The notes beneath the pieces are model-generated. The model worked only from the letters and a program-made list of their open reading frames with translations. It was not told the DNA's origin and ran no database searches. Positions 45,381 to 54,541 of a stretch of 64,000 nucleotides of DNA are shown one piece after another; the first letter of the stretch is position 1, and each line of letters starts with the position of its first letter. Location: the NCBI RefSeq assembly GCF_026339995.1, contig NZ_JAPEPT010000001.1:1500501-1564500 (forward strand). Reading direction: 5' to 3'. Made by a program: the position numbers and the translations under genes. This stretch comes from Streptomyces sp. NBC_01481. GTDB lineage: Bacteria > Actinomycetota > Actinomycetes > Streptomycetales > Streptomycetaceae.

Positions 45381-46219
45381 GCACCGTGCCCGCGGAGGCG
45401 GTGTCCGGACATCCCGAACAGGCCCGGCAGATCAGCGCCACGAGCGTGGCCCCTGCCGCGCCCGCTGCGCCCCTCGCGCCGCGGGCGCGGCTGCTGCCCG
45501 CGCTCGGCGCCGTGTACCGCGCGCAGCTGTCACGGGCGCGGGTCGCCCGGATCCCCCTGCTCTTCGTGGCGACCTTCCAGTCGATCGGGATCATGGTCCT
45601 CATGCGCGGGGTCGTCGACGGGGGCGCGGAAGCGCGGGCCGTCGTCGCCGGATCGAGCGTCCTGGTCGTCGCGTTCGTCGCGCTCAACCTTCTCGCCCAG
45701 TACTTCGGACAGCTGCGGGCCGGCGGCGGCCTCGACCACTACGCCACGCTGCCGGTCCCGCCCGCGGCGGTGGTGCTCGGCGCGGCCGGTGCGTACGCCT
45801 CCTTCACCGTGCCCGGTACGGTCGTCACGGCGGTCACCGGCAGCGTCCTGTTCCAGCTGCCACTGACCCATCTCTGGGTGCTCGTCGCCGTCGTCCCGCT
45901 CGCCGGTGCGGCCCTCGCGGGCCTCGGCGCGGCGCTCGGACTGCTCGCACCGCGCCAGGAACTGGCCACGCTGCTGGGGCAGTTGGGCATGTCCGCGGCG
46001 CTGCTCCTCGGTGTGCTGCCGGCCGGCCGGCTGCCCGGGCCGATCTCGTACGCCCGTGATCTGCTGCCGTCGACCTACGGCGTCGAGGCCCTCGCCCGGA
46101 CCTTCGAGGCGCGCCCGGACTGGGCGGTCGTCGGACTGGATCTCGCCGTCTGCGCGGCCGTGGGTGTCGTCTCGCTGACGGTCGCCACGTGGGCGTACCG
46201 GCGGGCGGCAGTCCGGTGA
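45377..46219 (+). CDS. ABC-2 type transporter permease
   Basis: A 280-residue membrane protein with about six hydrophobic segments (IPLLFVATFQSIGIMVLMRG, VLVVAFVALNLLAQYFG, LWVLVAVVPLAGAALAGLGAA and others). The segment PISYARDLLPSTYGVEALAR is typical of ABC-2 permeases. It is intact and starts with a GTG overlapping the stop of the frameshifted ATPase gene. The pair would form a drug/lipid-type exporter; the substrate is unknown. If the ATPase is dead, this permease may be idle. Confidence 0.85.
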   Translation: MSTVPAEAVSGHPEQARQISATSVAPAAPAAPLAPRARLLPALGAVYRAQLSRARVARIPLLFVATFQSIGIMVLMRGVVDGGAEARAVVAGSSVLVVAFVALNLLAQYFGQLRAGGGLDHYATLPVPPAAVVLGAAGAYASFTVPGTVVTAVTGSVLFQLPLTHLWVLVAVVPLAGAALAGLGAALGLLAPRQELATLLGQLGMSAALLLGVLPAGRLPGPISYARDLLPSTYGVEALARTFEARPDWAVVGLDLAVCAAVGVVSLTVATWAYRRAAVR

Positions 46220-46253
46220 GGCACTGTCCCGGGACGCCTGGCACGATGGCGGT

Positions 46254-46892
46254 GTGACCGCACCTCTGACTCCGCCGCACCAGCCCCCGCACAACGACCC
46301 GTGGCAGAAGCCGGCCGCCGGGCCCCGCTTCTACGAGCCCGAGATGCAGGACGTCGCGGACCTGAAAAGGGACACGCGGGACGCGATCCTCGTCGTCGTC
46401 GCCCTGACGGTCCTGGGCGTCGCTCTCGGTCTGCTGTGGCTGTGGCTGGCGCCGCGGGTGCCGCTGATCTCCAGCGACAAGGCGGTCTTCCTCAAGGACA
46501 CGGAGGGCGAGGAGGCGGTGGGCGCGGACGGGACGTTCGCGCTGCTGGCCCTCGGCTTCGGCGCGGTCAGCGCGGCCGCGGTCTTCTTCTTCCGCAGGCG
46601 CGGGGGCATCGCGCTGGTGGTGGCCCTGGCCCTGGGCGGGCTGTTCGGCTCGCTGCTGGCGTGGGGGATAGGCGAGTGGTTCGGCCCGACGGACGATGTG
46701 GTCGCGCATGCGCGGGCGGTGGGGGAGGGCGTGACGTTCGACGCGCCGCTGGAGCTGAAGGCGCGCGGGGCGTTGCTGGCGTGGCCGCTGGCGGCGATGG
46801 TGGTTCACCTGGCGCTGACGGCCCTGTTCGGGCCGCGGGACCCGGAGCCGGAATGGCCGTCAGTCGCGTACGGCCCGGGCCCGGGCGCCTGA
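46254..46892 (+). CDS. Uncharacterised four-segment membrane protein
   Basis: A 212-residue protein with a Pro/His-rich cytoplasmic N-terminus and four hydrophobic segments (AILVVVALTVLGVALGLLWL, FALLALGFGAVSAAAVFFF, IALVVALALGGLFGSLLAWG and LLAWPLAAMVVHLALTALFG). A loop with FLKDTEGEEAVGADG lies between the first two. The topology resembles the DUF2567-type actinobacterial proteins, but I am not certain. The GTG at 46254 is 34 bp after the permease, so it may be co-transcribed. Confidence 0.7.
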   Translation: MTAPLTPPHQPPHNDPWQKPAAGPRFYEPEMQDVADLKRDTRDAILVVVALTVLGVALGLLWLWLAPRVPLISSDKAVFLKDTEGEEAVGADGTFALLALGFGAVSAAAVFFFRRRGGIALVVALALGGLFGSLLAWGIGEWFGPTDDVVAHARAVGEGVTFDAPLELKARGALLAWPLAAMVVHLALTALFGPRDPEPEWPSVAYGPGPGA

Positions 46893-46893
46893 C

Positions 46894-47163
46894 GCCTGCG
46901 GCGGGGCTTGTTCCCCACCCCGCCCCTTCCCTGAACCGGGGCTCCGCCCCAGACCCCTGCGCCCGCTTCGCGGCGCGAACTGGGGGCTTCGCCCCCTGGA
47001 CCCCCGTACGCGCTTCGCGCGTGTCCTCAATCGCCGGACGGGCTGGATGTGCGGCAGGGCCGCACATTTCAGCCTCGGCGGCGTTTGAGGCGCGGGGAGG
47101 TTGGGGGTCCCCCCGGACGGAGTCTGGGGGAGGGCGGGGTGGGGAACAAGCCCCGCCGCAGGC
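46894..47163. repeat. Long palindromic intergenic repeat, copy C
   Basis: A 270-bp element whose outer arms 46894-46925 and 47132-47163 are a perfect 32-bp inverted match, the longest in the window. The interior has the family blocks CTCAATCGCCGGACGGGCTG, GTGCGGC-AGG-GCCGCAC and GGGGGTCCCCCCGGACGGAG. It lies between a plus-strand membrane-protein gene and the minus-strand bL37-like gene, whose stop is only 7 bp from the right arm, so it can terminate both. Confidence 0.85.
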
Positions 47164-47169
47164 GGACCG

Positions 47170-47244
47170 TCAAGCCGGCCTGCGGCCGTGGTTCGCGTGG
47201 TGCTTGCGGATGCGCCACTTCCTCTTGCGGGTGCGTTTGGACAT
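47170..47244 (-). CDS. Small ribosomal protein bL37-like, 24 residues
   Basis: A 24-residue, strongly basic peptide, MSKRTRKRKWRIRKHHANHG then RRPA. It resembles the actinobacterial ribosomal protein bL37 (24 residues; mycobacterial versions share the pattern MxKR...K.ANHGKRP). The ATG at 47244 has GAGGA six bases upstream. It is too short for routine gene calling. It is most likely a ribosome component; a paralogue may exist elsewhere in the genome. Confidence 0.75.
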   Translation of the reverse strand: MSKRTRKRKWRIRKHHANHGRRPA

Positions 47245-47259
47245 GCCGTGTCCTCATTC

Positions 47260-47279
47260 CCGTAGGGGCGTCCCTACGG
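47260..47279. terminator. Hairpin between ybaK and the bL37-like gene
   Basis: CCGTAGGG (47260-47267), loop GCGT and CCCTACGG (47272-47279). It lies 33 bases past the ybaK stop and 16 bases before the bL37-like start on the same strand, so it could end ybaK transcripts or act as a leader hairpin for the ribosomal protein. Confidence 0.45.
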
Positions 47280-47311
47280 TCGTAGCCGAGGATCCGCGCC
47301 CCGTCGACCCC

Positions 47312-47815
47312 CTACGCCCGCCCGATCGGCGCCAGCACGGCCCCCGTCAGCGACGCCAGGTCCGACGGCGAGAGTTCGATCTCCAGGCCCCGGCGCCCCG
47401 CCGAGACGCAGATCGTGGCGTGGGCCGACGCCGACGCGTCGAGGACCGTGCGCAGGCGTTTGCGCTGGCCCAGGGGGGAGATGCCGCCGCGGACATAGCC
47501 CGTTGTGCGTTCCGCCGCAGCGGGGTCGGCCATCGTCGCCCGCTTCGCGCCCACCGCCGACGCCAGCGCCTTGAGGTCGAGCTGGCCCGCCACCGGGACG
47601 ATCGCCACCGTCAGTTCGCCGTCGACGTCCGCGACCAGGGTCTTGAAGACCCGGTCGGGACGGATGCCGAGCGCCTCGGCCGCCTCGTGGCCGTACGACG
47701 CCGATGCGGGGTCGTGGTCGTACGCGTGCACCGTGAAGGCCGTGCCCGCCGCGGTCAGGGCGACCGTGGCGGGCGTGCCGCCGGACGTGGCCGACTTCTT
47801 GGGCTTCTTCGCCAC
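47312..47815 (-). CDS. ybaK: Cys-tRNA(Pro) deacylase YbaK/EbsC
   Basis: A 167-residue trans-editing protein that hydrolyses Cys-tRNA-Pro made by prolyl-tRNA synthetase errors. Features are ASYGHEAAEALGIRPDRVFK, TLVADVDGELTVAIVPV, the catalytic-type lysine region KALASAVGAKRATMA and GYVRGGISPLGQRKRLRTV. The start is GTG at 47815, 14 bp after the upstream LonN gene on the same strand. It has a short Lys-rich N-terminal extension. Confidence 0.92.
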   Translation of the reverse strand: MAKKPKKSATSGGTPATVALTAAGTAFTVHAYDHDPASASYGHEAAEALGIRPDRVFKTLVADVDGELTVAIVPVAGQLDLKALASAVGAKRATMADPAAAERTTGYVRGGISPLGQRKRLRTVLDASASAHATICVSAGRRGLEIELSPSDLASLTGAVLAPIGRA

Positions 47816-47829
47816 GCGGGCGGCTCCTG

Positions 47830-48570
47830 TCAGTTGGGGCTCGTCGGCGCCCGGGTCAGGTCGACCGCGGGCAGCGACGGCAGATGGCGGATCACCGCGG
47901 TCTCCGAGCGCAGCAGCGTCAGTTCCTCCCGCAGCCGTGTCGCCGTGTCGGGCGCTTGCAGGAGGCGCTGCTTCGCCGGGGTGTCCAGTACGGCCGCGGC
48001 TGCCACCAGATACGACACCACCGAGGGCTCGTCCGGCAGGTCCGCCCCCGTTGACAGTGAGCGCTCGCGCGCGCCGGCCAGCCGCTTCTGGTAGCTGCGG
48101 AAGGCGCGCAGGACACCTTCGGCAAGGGCTCCCGCGCCGTCCCCGGACTCCTCCGGGATTTCCTCCAGTTCGGCTGTCAGATACGGGCCGCTCGCGTCGA
48201 CCGAGAGAAGCTTGACCCGGGTCGTTCCGGTGGCCAGTACCTCGAAGCTGCCGTCGTCGCGCTCGCGGATCGTCGCCGCGTCGGCGATGCAGCCGACCCG
48301 GTGGAAGGCCTGGATCGGATCGTCGCCGAAGCCCGCCGCGGGACCGCGCTGGGGCAGCGCGGTCGGGTCGGGCATACCGGGCGCGGTCGGCGCGACCTCG
48401 CGGCCGTCGCGGATGGCGACCACGGCGAAGCGGCGCGGCTCGGACTCGTCCGTCTTCGACAGTTCGCGCATCATGGCGCGATATCGCTCCTCGAACACGT
48501 TCAAGGGCAGGACGAGGCCCGGGAACAGTACCGAGTTCAGCGGGAAGAGGGGGAGACGTGCGGTGGTCAC
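47830..48570 (-). CDS. LON N-terminal (substrate-binding) domain protein
   Basis: A 246-residue protein with the LonN/PUA-like domain but no ATPase or protease part: RLPLFPLNSVLFPGLVLPLN, VFEERYRAMM, GCIADAATIRERDDGSFEVL and GTTRVKLLSV. A helical C-terminal part follows. Such stand-alone proteins are widespread; a role in protein quality control is inferred only. Probably co-transcribed with ybaK. Confidence 0.88.
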   Translation of the reverse strand: MTTARLPLFPLNSVLFPGLVLPLNVFEERYRAMMRELSKTDESEPRRFAVVAIRDGREVAPTAPGMPDPTALPQRGPAAGFGDDPIQAFHRVGCIADAATIRERDDGSFEVLATGTTRVKLLSVDASGPYLTAELEEIPEESGDGAGALAEGVLRAFRSYQKRLAGARERSLSTGADLPDEPSVVSYLVAAAAVLDTPAKQRLLQAPDTATRLREELTLLRSETAVIRHLPSLPAVDLTRAPTSPN

Positions 48571-48581
48571 AGCGCTTAAGA

Positions 48582-49592
48582 CTAATGGCCCAGAGACCTG
48601 CTTCGTCCGGCCCTGGGGCGCAGAGGGGTCATCGAGGCGATCTGGATCCGTACGCCGTCCCGTGTGTGAAGGAACTGGCCCAGCGGGTCATCGGTCACCA
48701 AGGTCCAGGGGAAAGACGTCGCATACGGCCCGATCAGCCGGAACTGCTCCAGTGCCTCAGCCCACCGGCCACGCCCCACCAGCACGTACGCCAGCAGATT
48801 GCGCACCTCGGCCGGCCAGGGATCCCCGGCCGCGTAGTCCGCGGAGAGCGTGATCGCCAGATCCGCCGCCGCGTCGATGCGGTCGTCCTGCACGGAGGTG
48901 GTGTCCCCGGTGAGCAGCTGGGCGAAGGCCGCCCGCACCGGCAGCGCCCGCACCAGCGAGCCCGGCAGCGCGTCGGCCGCCGCCTGTTCGGCGAAGTCGA
49001 AGCACTCGCGGTGCGAGCCGTACCACTGCGCGGACAGATACTGCAGGGCCGCGACATGACAGCCGTAGTGGTGCGAGGAACGGCGGATCGCCTGCTCCCA
49101 CAGCGACTCGAAGGCCGTGTGCGTGGCATGGGTGCCGCGCGCGTGGTCGAGCGATATCCGCCACGGCACGGGGTCGTTCGGATCGCCCTGGGCCGCCGCG
49201 TCGATCAGGGGTCCGACCTCACGCAGCCGTTCGGTGCTCGCGGGTGACTCCCAGGCTCTGCGCACCGCGAGCTCGGCCTTGACGACGAGCCCGTCGGGAT
49301 CACGCGGCGCGGCGGCGAGCCATGTGGTGAGCCACTCCTCGCGGTTGTACGCGAAAGCCGCGAGCCGCATCACGTACCGGTCGCGGTTCTCCCATTCGGC
49401 TGATTCGCGCGTGGTCGCCAGCAGCTTGGCGGCCGGTTCGTACTCCCCGAGCGCCGCCGCGACCAGTGCCGGGCTCAGCCGCTCGTCGGGGGCGTCGAGC
49501 AGCACCGCCTCGTCGGGCGCCAGGCCGTCGGCGAGCTGCGGCGTATGACGGATCATGCGCGCGGTGCGAATCAGGGCACGGAGCAATGACAT
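48582..49592 (-). CDS. Uncharacterised helical-repeat protein
   Basis: About 336 residues, starting MSLLRALIRTARMIRHTPQL and rich in Ala/Leu/Arg helices of TPR-like spacing (YEPAAKLLATTRESAEWENR, FESLWEQAIRRSSHHYGCHV, RWAEALEQFRLIG). No catalytic motif or membrane segment is seen. Similar proteins occur in streptomycetes without known function. The start is uncertain: ATGs at 49592 and 49604 and a GTG at 49736 are in frame and none has a good ribosome site. It follows the beta-solenoid gene on the same strand. Confidence 0.65.
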   Translation of the reverse strand: MSLLRALIRTARMIRHTPQLADGLAPDEAVLLDAPDERLSPALVAAALGEYEPAAKLLATTRESAEWENRDRYVMRLAAFAYNREEWLTTWLAAAPRDPDGLVVKAELAVRRAWESPASTERLREVGPLIDAAAQGDPNDPVPWRISLDHARGTHATHTAFESLWEQAIRRSSHHYGCHVAALQYLSAQWYGSHRECFDFAEQAAADALPGSLVRALPVRAAFAQLLTGDTTSVQDDRIDAAADLAITLSADYAAGDPWPAEVRNLLAYVLVGRGRWAEALEQFRLIGPYATSFPWTLVTDDPLGQFLHTRDGVRIQIASMTPLRPRAGRSRSLGH

Positions 49593-49707
49593 GGTGCGGA
49601 CCATTGAAAACTGCAGGTCAACAGGCGCGCCAGAGTCCAGCTGTGAAGAGTTCGTAGCGGCCGAATGGTTGTCCTGGCGAAAGCCAAGAGAGCGTAAAGA
49701 AAGTGCC

Positions 49708-51309
49708 TCAGCCGCGACGTAGAAGGCGGGATGCACCCGCCGCGACCGTCGTCGCCAGAATCCAGCCGAGCAGGATCAGCGCCGTCGATGTCCATTGCCA
49801 GGCGCCGTCGAGCCTCCAATAGCTTTCCTGGCCGAGATCGATCACCGGCAGCAGCAGATCCAGAGCATAGAGCGCCGCGTTCCACTGCGGATGCTCGTCC
49901 GCCTTCAGCGGCGTCGGATCCACCTGCGCGAAGGCCACCGCTCCCGCCGCCCACAGCACCGCCATCCACAGGGCCGCCCGGCCGGGGCGGTAGCCGTAGG
50001 CCACGGTCCAGTCCTGGAGATAGCCCCAGAGCTTGGCGGCCAGCGGCAGCGTCTCGCGCCGGCGGCGCTGTTTGGCGAGCAGCACCTCGCGGGCGTCCGC
50101 GTCCTCGCCGCTGTTGCGCAGCACGGTCGCCAGACGTTCGTACGGCTCCGGCGAGTACTCGGGGGTCGCCGAGGCCACCCACTCCAGACGGCGGCCGAGC
50201 GGGAACTCCTCGTACGGGACGAGGTTCTCGTAGACGAATCCGCCCATCGCGAGGCCGCCGGGGCCCGGCCAGCTCGCCGCGAGGTCGACCAGCGTCACGA
50301 TCTTCGCGCCGTTCAGCACGACGCGTCCCTCCTCCGGGCGCTCCGCGTTGAAGCGCAGCTCCGGGGTGACGATCCGGCGCAGGGACAGCTCCTCGCGCGC
50401 GTTCAGTACGAAGCGGGCCCGGTGCAGATCGACCGCGTCGCCGAAGCGCCCGTCATCCAGCCGCACCCCGCCGTGGCACCTGAAGGGCTGCAGCCGGGTG
50501 CCGCGTGTCGGTGTTCCGGCGCTGCCGATGCCGAAGGGGGGAGTGGCGCCCTGGTTGCCCGTGGACTCGCTCACCCATGCGCCGGTCAGATAGAGGGTCC
50601 GCTCCACGCTCAGCTGCGGGGCGTTGAGCGCGCGCCGCTCCCCGGCGGCGCGCAGCCGGCTGCCCCGCAGACTCAGCGACACCCCGACCTTCGCACCGCG
50701 CAGACTGAACTCGCCGTACGTCTCGATCAGTTCGGCCTGTAAGTCCTGTGCGACCGACATGCCGTCCGCGGTGATCGCCCGGCCTCTGCGGTCCGGCCGG
50801 ACATGGATCTGGTTGATCAGCAGATCGGTGCCGATCTGCGCGTCGGTCAGCCGTATGCCGTGCTCGATCCGGCAGCGCGGCAGATGCAGATCACCTTCCG
50901 TGCGCAGCCGTGCCGCCTCGATCCGGGGGATCGCGCAGCCGACCATGCGGACGGTGGTGAAGTGCGCCTCGGGCATCAGTACTTCGCTGTCGAAGCGACA
51001 GCCGTTCAGCTCGACATACGGTGCGATGCTGCCGCCCGCGAGCTTGAGCGTGCCGGTGATCTGGACCCCGCGGAGCTTGAGCGCGGCGACCCGGCCGGGC
51101 AGCGCGGGCGGGCCGCTGAGCAGCAGCCGGGCGACGATGGACGCGCGGACGCTGCGTTCGGGGCCCCAGGGGCGGGGTGAGAAGGGATCGTTCAGCAGGG
51201 GGTTGGGATCGCTCAGGTCGTGCGTACTCCCGTTTCTGAAAGCGTTCCACATGTCCACTTCGGTCCGGCTCAGTCCGTCCGGAGGCCCGTCGTCCAGCGG
51301 CTCGGTCAA
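49708..51309 (-). CDS. Beta-solenoid-like membrane protein, TTG start
   Basis: A 533-residue protein. Residues about 60-380 show regularly spaced short repeats (AALKLRGVQITGTLKLAGGS, VELNGCRFDSEVLMPEAHF, LRTEGDLHLPRCRIEHGIRL), as in pentapeptide-like or beta-helix folds. The C-terminus has three hydrophobic segments around WMAVLWAAGAVAFAQ and STALILLGWILATTVAAG. Relatives are often labelled membrane-associated oxidoreductase without proof. The start codon appears to be TTG at 51309, preceded by AAGGAG at six bases. Function unknown. Confidence 0.75.
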   Translation of the reverse strand: MTEPLDDGPPDGLSRTEVDMWNAFRNGSTHDLSDPNPLLNDPFSPRPWGPERSVRASIVARLLLSGPPALPGRVAALKLRGVQITGTLKLAGGSIAPYVELNGCRFDSEVLMPEAHFTTVRMVGCAIPRIEAARLRTEGDLHLPRCRIEHGIRLTDAQIGTDLLINQIHVRPDRRGRAITADGMSVAQDLQAELIETYGEFSLRGAKVGVSLSLRGSRLRAAGERRALNAPQLSVERTLYLTGAWVSESTGNQGATPPFGIGSAGTPTRGTRLQPFRCHGGVRLDDGRFGDAVDLHRARFVLNAREELSLRRIVTPELRFNAERPEEGRVVLNGAKIVTLVDLAASWPGPGGLAMGGFVYENLVPYEEFPLGRRLEWVASATPEYSPEPYERLATVLRNSGEDADAREVLLAKQRRRRETLPLAAKLWGYLQDWTVAYGYRPGRAALWMAVLWAAGAVAFAQVDPTPLKADEHPQWNAALYALDLLLPVIDLGQESYWRLDGAWQWTSTALILLGWILATTVAAGASRLLRRG

Positions 51310-51503
51310 TGCCGCTCCTTCGCTTGCTTGGTTCGTACAGCTGTTCTTCCCGCTGAGTGACGGACTGAACGCTAGTGGTCATGAACAACATCGGAAACCA
51401 GAGGGGTGGCGCGAAGTGCCTCCTTGAGGAGTGGCGGGAGGGCCCATATCAGCCAGTGATACGGGCGACCACCTGCCGAATCCGGTCTGAGAGAATTGGT
51501 TCC

Positions 51504-52844
51504 GTGATCTCACGAATCGATCTGCGCGGCGACGCCCTCCCCGAGGGGGCCGCGCTGCGTGACCTGCTGCCCCGTGCCGAGTTCGACGTGGAAGCCGCCC
51601 TGGAGAAGGTGCGGCCCATCTGCGAGGCCGTGCATCATCGGGGCACGTCGGCGCTGATCGACTACGCGGAGAAGTTCGACGGCGTGAAGCTGGAGCGGGT
51701 GCGGGTGCCCGCGGCCGCGCTGGCCGATGCCCTGGAGCGGCTGGATCCCGAGGTCAGGGCCGCCCTGGAGGAGTCGATCAGGCGCGCCAGGATCGTGCAC
51801 CGCGCGCAGCGCCGGGACGCGCACACCACCCAGGTGGTCCCCGGCGGCACGGTGACCGAGAAGTGGGTCCCGGTCGAGCGCGTCGGTCTGTACGCACCCG
51901 GCGGCCGCTCGGTATACCCCTCCTCCGTGATCATGAACGCCGTGCCGGCGCAGGAGGCCGGTGTCGAGTCGATCGCGCTCGCCTCCCCGCCGCAGAAGCC
52001 CCGTTTTGAAGGAGACGCAGCCGGGGGCCTTCCGCATCCGACGATCCTCGCCGCCTGCGCGCTGCTCGGCGTCGACGAGGTGTACGCCGCGGGCGGCGCC
52101 CAGGCCGTCGCGATGTTCGCGTACGGCACCGAGGAGTGCGCCCCCACGAACATGGTGACCGGCCCCGGCAATATCTGGGTCGCCGCCGCAAAGCGGTACT
52201 TCACGGGACGTATCGGCATCGACACCGAGGCCGGGCCGACCGAGATCGCGATCCTTGCCGACGAGAGCGCCGACCCGGTGCATGTCGCCGCCGACCTGAT
52301 CAGCCAGGCCGAGCACGACCCGATGGCCGCCGCCGTGCTGGTCACCGACTCCACCGAGCTCGCGGACGCGGTCGAGAAGGAGCTGGAGCCGCAGATCGCG
52401 GCCACCAAGCACGTCGAGGACCGGATCGTCCCCGCGCTGAGCGGCAGGCAGTCCGCGATCGTCCTGGTCGACGGAGTCGAGGAGGGCCTGCGGGTCGTCA
52501 ACGCGTACGGCGCCGAGCACCTGGAGATCCAGACCGCCGACGCCGCCGCGGTCGCGGCGAGGGTCCGCAACGCCGGCGCGATCTTCATCGGCCCCTGGGC
52601 GCCGGTCTCGCTCGGCGACTACTGCGCCGGCTCGAACCACGTCCTGCCCACCGGCGGCTGCGCCTGCCACTCCTCCGGTCTCTCCGTCCAGTCCTTCCTG
52701 CGCGGCATCCACATCGTGGACTACACGCGAGACGCGCTCGCCGAGGTCACCCACCACGTCGTGACGCTCGCCGAGGCCGAGGACCTGCCCGCGCACGGCG
52801 CGGCCATGAAGGCAAGGTTCGGGTGGAAGGTGCCGAAGGAATGA
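51504..52844 (+). CDS. hisD: Histidinol dehydrogenase
   Basis: A 446-residue zinc enzyme that oxidises histidinol to histidine, the final two steps. It has [82 protein letters not shown] and [12 protein letters not shown], including Zn/substrate His residues. The GTG at 51504 was chosen by homology; the open frame from 51375 has no conserved sequence. The 194-bp gap to the divergent upstream gene shows no T-box or leader peptide. A -10-like GAGAAT lies at 51491-51496, so the mRNA may be nearly leaderless. Confidence 0.95.
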   Translation: MISRIDLRGDALPEGAALRDLLPRAEFDVEAALEKVRPICEAVHHRGTSALIDYAEKFDGVKLERVRVPAAALADALERLDPEVRAALEESIRRARIVHRAQRRDAHTTQVVPGGTVTEKWVPVERVGLYAPGGRSVYPSSVIMNAVPAQEAGVESIALASPPQKPRFEGDAAGGLPHPTILAACALLGVDEVYAAGGAQAVAMFAYGTEECAPTNMVTGPGNIWVAAAKRYFTGRIGIDTEAGPTEIAILADESADPVHVAADLISQAEHDPMAAAVLVTDSTELADAVEKELEPQIAATKHVEDRIVPALSGRQSAIVLVDGVEEGLRVVNAYGAEHLEIQTADAAAVAARVRNAGAIFIGPWAPVSLGDYCAGSNHVLPTGGCACHSSGLSVQSFLRGIHIVDYTRDALAEVTHHVVTLAEAEDLPAHGAAMKARFGWKVPKE

Positions 52845-53947
52845 CCGGCATCGACGATCTGCCCATCAGGGACGAACTGCGCGGCAAGTCCCCTTATGGC
52901 GCGCCGCAGTTGGACGTGCCCGTACAGCTGAACACCAACGAGAACCCGTACCCGCTGCCCGAGCCGCTGGTCCGGCGTATCGCCGAGCGCGTCACCGAGG
53001 CCGCCCGCGGGCTCAACCGCTACCCCGACCGGGACGCTGTGGAGCTGCGCACCGAGCTGGCCGCGTATCTGACCCGGACCGGGGGGCACCGTGTCGGCAT
53101 CGAGAACGTCTGGGCGGCCAACGGCTCCAACGAGGTCATCCAGCAATTGCTGCAGACCTTCGGCGGCCCCGGCCGTACCGCGATCGGTTTCGAGCCCTCG
53201 TACTCCATGCACGGGCTGATCTCGCGCGGCACCGGCACCGGCTGGATCTCGGGACCGCGCAACGACGACTTCACGATCGACCTCACGGCCGCCGGGAAGG
53301 CGATCGCCGAGAACCGTCCCGACGTCGTCTTCATCACCTCGCCCAACAACCCCACCGGCACGGCGGTCGATGCCGATACGGTCCTCGCGCTGTACGAGGC
53401 CGCCCAGGCGGCCAAGCCCTCGCTCGTCGTCATCGACGAGGCGTACGTCGAATTCAGCCACCGCCCCTCGCTGCTCCCGCTGATCGAGGGCAGGCCGAAT
53501 CTCGTCGTCTCACGCACCATGTCCAAGGCCTTCGGCGCGGCCGGTCTGCGCCTGGGCTATCTGGCCGCACACCCCGCGGTCGTCGACGCCGTCCAGCTGG
53601 TGCGCCTGCCGTACCACCTGTCCGCCGTCACCCAGGCCACGGCGCTCGCCGCGCTGGAACACACCGATACGCTGCTCGGGTATGTCGAGCAGCTGAAGAC
53701 CGAGCGGGACCGCCTGGTCGGCGAGCTGCGGGCGATCGGCTGGGAGGTCACCGAATCGGACGCCAACTTCGTCCAGTTCGGTCGCTTCGACGACGCGCAC
53801 GCCGCATGGCGCAAGATCCTCGACCGGGGTGTCCTGGTCCGTGACAACTCGGTGCCCGGGTGGCTACGCGTCACCGCCGGTACCCCTGACGAGAACGACG
53901 CGTTCCTCGACGCGGTTCGTGAGCTGAAGAAGGAGTACGACGCATGA
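52841..53947 (+). CDS. hisC: Histidinol-phosphate aminotransferase
   Basis: A 368-residue PLP aminotransferase (class I/II). It has [68 protein letters not shown] and the PLP lysine K229 in [18 protein letters not shown]. It converts imidazole-acetol phosphate to histidinol phosphate. The ATG overlaps the hisD stop and the stop overlaps hisB. Confidence 0.95.
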   Translation: MTGIDDLPIRDELRGKSPYGAPQLDVPVQLNTNENPYPLPEPLVRRIAERVTEAARGLNRYPDRDAVELRTELAAYLTRTGGHRVGIENVWAANGSNEVIQQLLQTFGGPGRTAIGFEPSYSMHGLISRGTGTGWISGPRNDDFTIDLTAAGKAIAENRPDVVFITSPNNPTGTAVDADTVLALYEAAQAAKPSLVVIDEAYVEFSHRPSLLPLIEGRPNLVVSRTMSKAFGAAGLRLGYLAAHPAVVDAVQLVRLPYHLSAVTQATALAALEHTDTLLGYVEQLKTERDRLVGELRAIGWEVTESDANFVQFGRFDDAHAAWRKILDRGVLVRDNSVPGWLRVTAGTPDENDAFLDAVRELKKEYDA

Positions 53948-54537
53948 GCCGGGTTGGCCGTGTCGAACGCACCACCAAGGAGACGTCCGTCGTCGTCGAG
54001 ATCGATCTCGACGGCCACGGAAAGGTCGATGTGTCGACCGGGGTCGGCTTCTACGACCACATGCTCGACCAGCTCGGCCGCCACGGCCTGTTCGACCTCA
54101 CCGTGAAGACCGAGGGCGATCTGCACATCGACTCGCACCACACCATCGAGGACACCGCCCTCGCGCTGGGCGCCGCCTTCAAGCAGGCGCTCGGCGACAA
54201 GGTGGGGATTTATCGATTCGGCAACTGCACGGTGCCGCTGGACGAGTCCCTCGCCCAGGTCACCGTGGACCTGTCGGGCCGGCCGTACCTCGTGCACACC
54301 GAGCCCGAGAACATGGCGCCCATGATCGGCTCCTACGACACCACGATGACCCGGCACATCCTGGAGTCGTTCGTGGCGCAGGCGCAGATCGCCCTGCACG
54401 TCCACGTCCCGTACGGACGCAACGCCCACCACATCGTGGAGTGCCAGTTCAAGGCGCTGGCCCGAGCTCTGCGGTACGCCAGCGAGCGCGACCCGCGCGC
54501 CGCCGGCATCCTCCCCTCCACGAAGGGCGCGCTCTAA
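53944..54537 (+). CDS. hisB: Imidazoleglycerol-phosphate dehydratase
   Basis: A 197-residue Mn-dependent dehydratase. The two metal-binding signatures are [32 protein letters not shown] and [19 protein letters not shown]. It is monofunctional: no histidinol phosphatase domain is fused. It overlaps hisC by ATGA and is followed 4 bp later by a small membrane-protein gene. Confidence 0.96.
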   Translation: MSRVGRVERTTKETSVVVEIDLDGHGKVDVSTGVGFYDHMLDQLGRHGLFDLTVKTEGDLHIDSHHTIEDTALALGAAFKQALGDKVGIYRFGNCTVPLDESLAQVTVDLSGRPYLVHTEPENMAPMIGSYDTTMTRHILESFVAQAQIALHVHVPYGRNAHHIVECQFKALARALRYASERDPRAAGILPSTKGAL

Positions 54538-54541
54538 CCCC

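Noticed and set aside
51310..51503. A T-box or His-leader attenuator before hisD
   Set aside because: No AGGGTGGNACCGCG element and no run of His codons could be found; only a short CTCC/GGAG inverted repeat is present.
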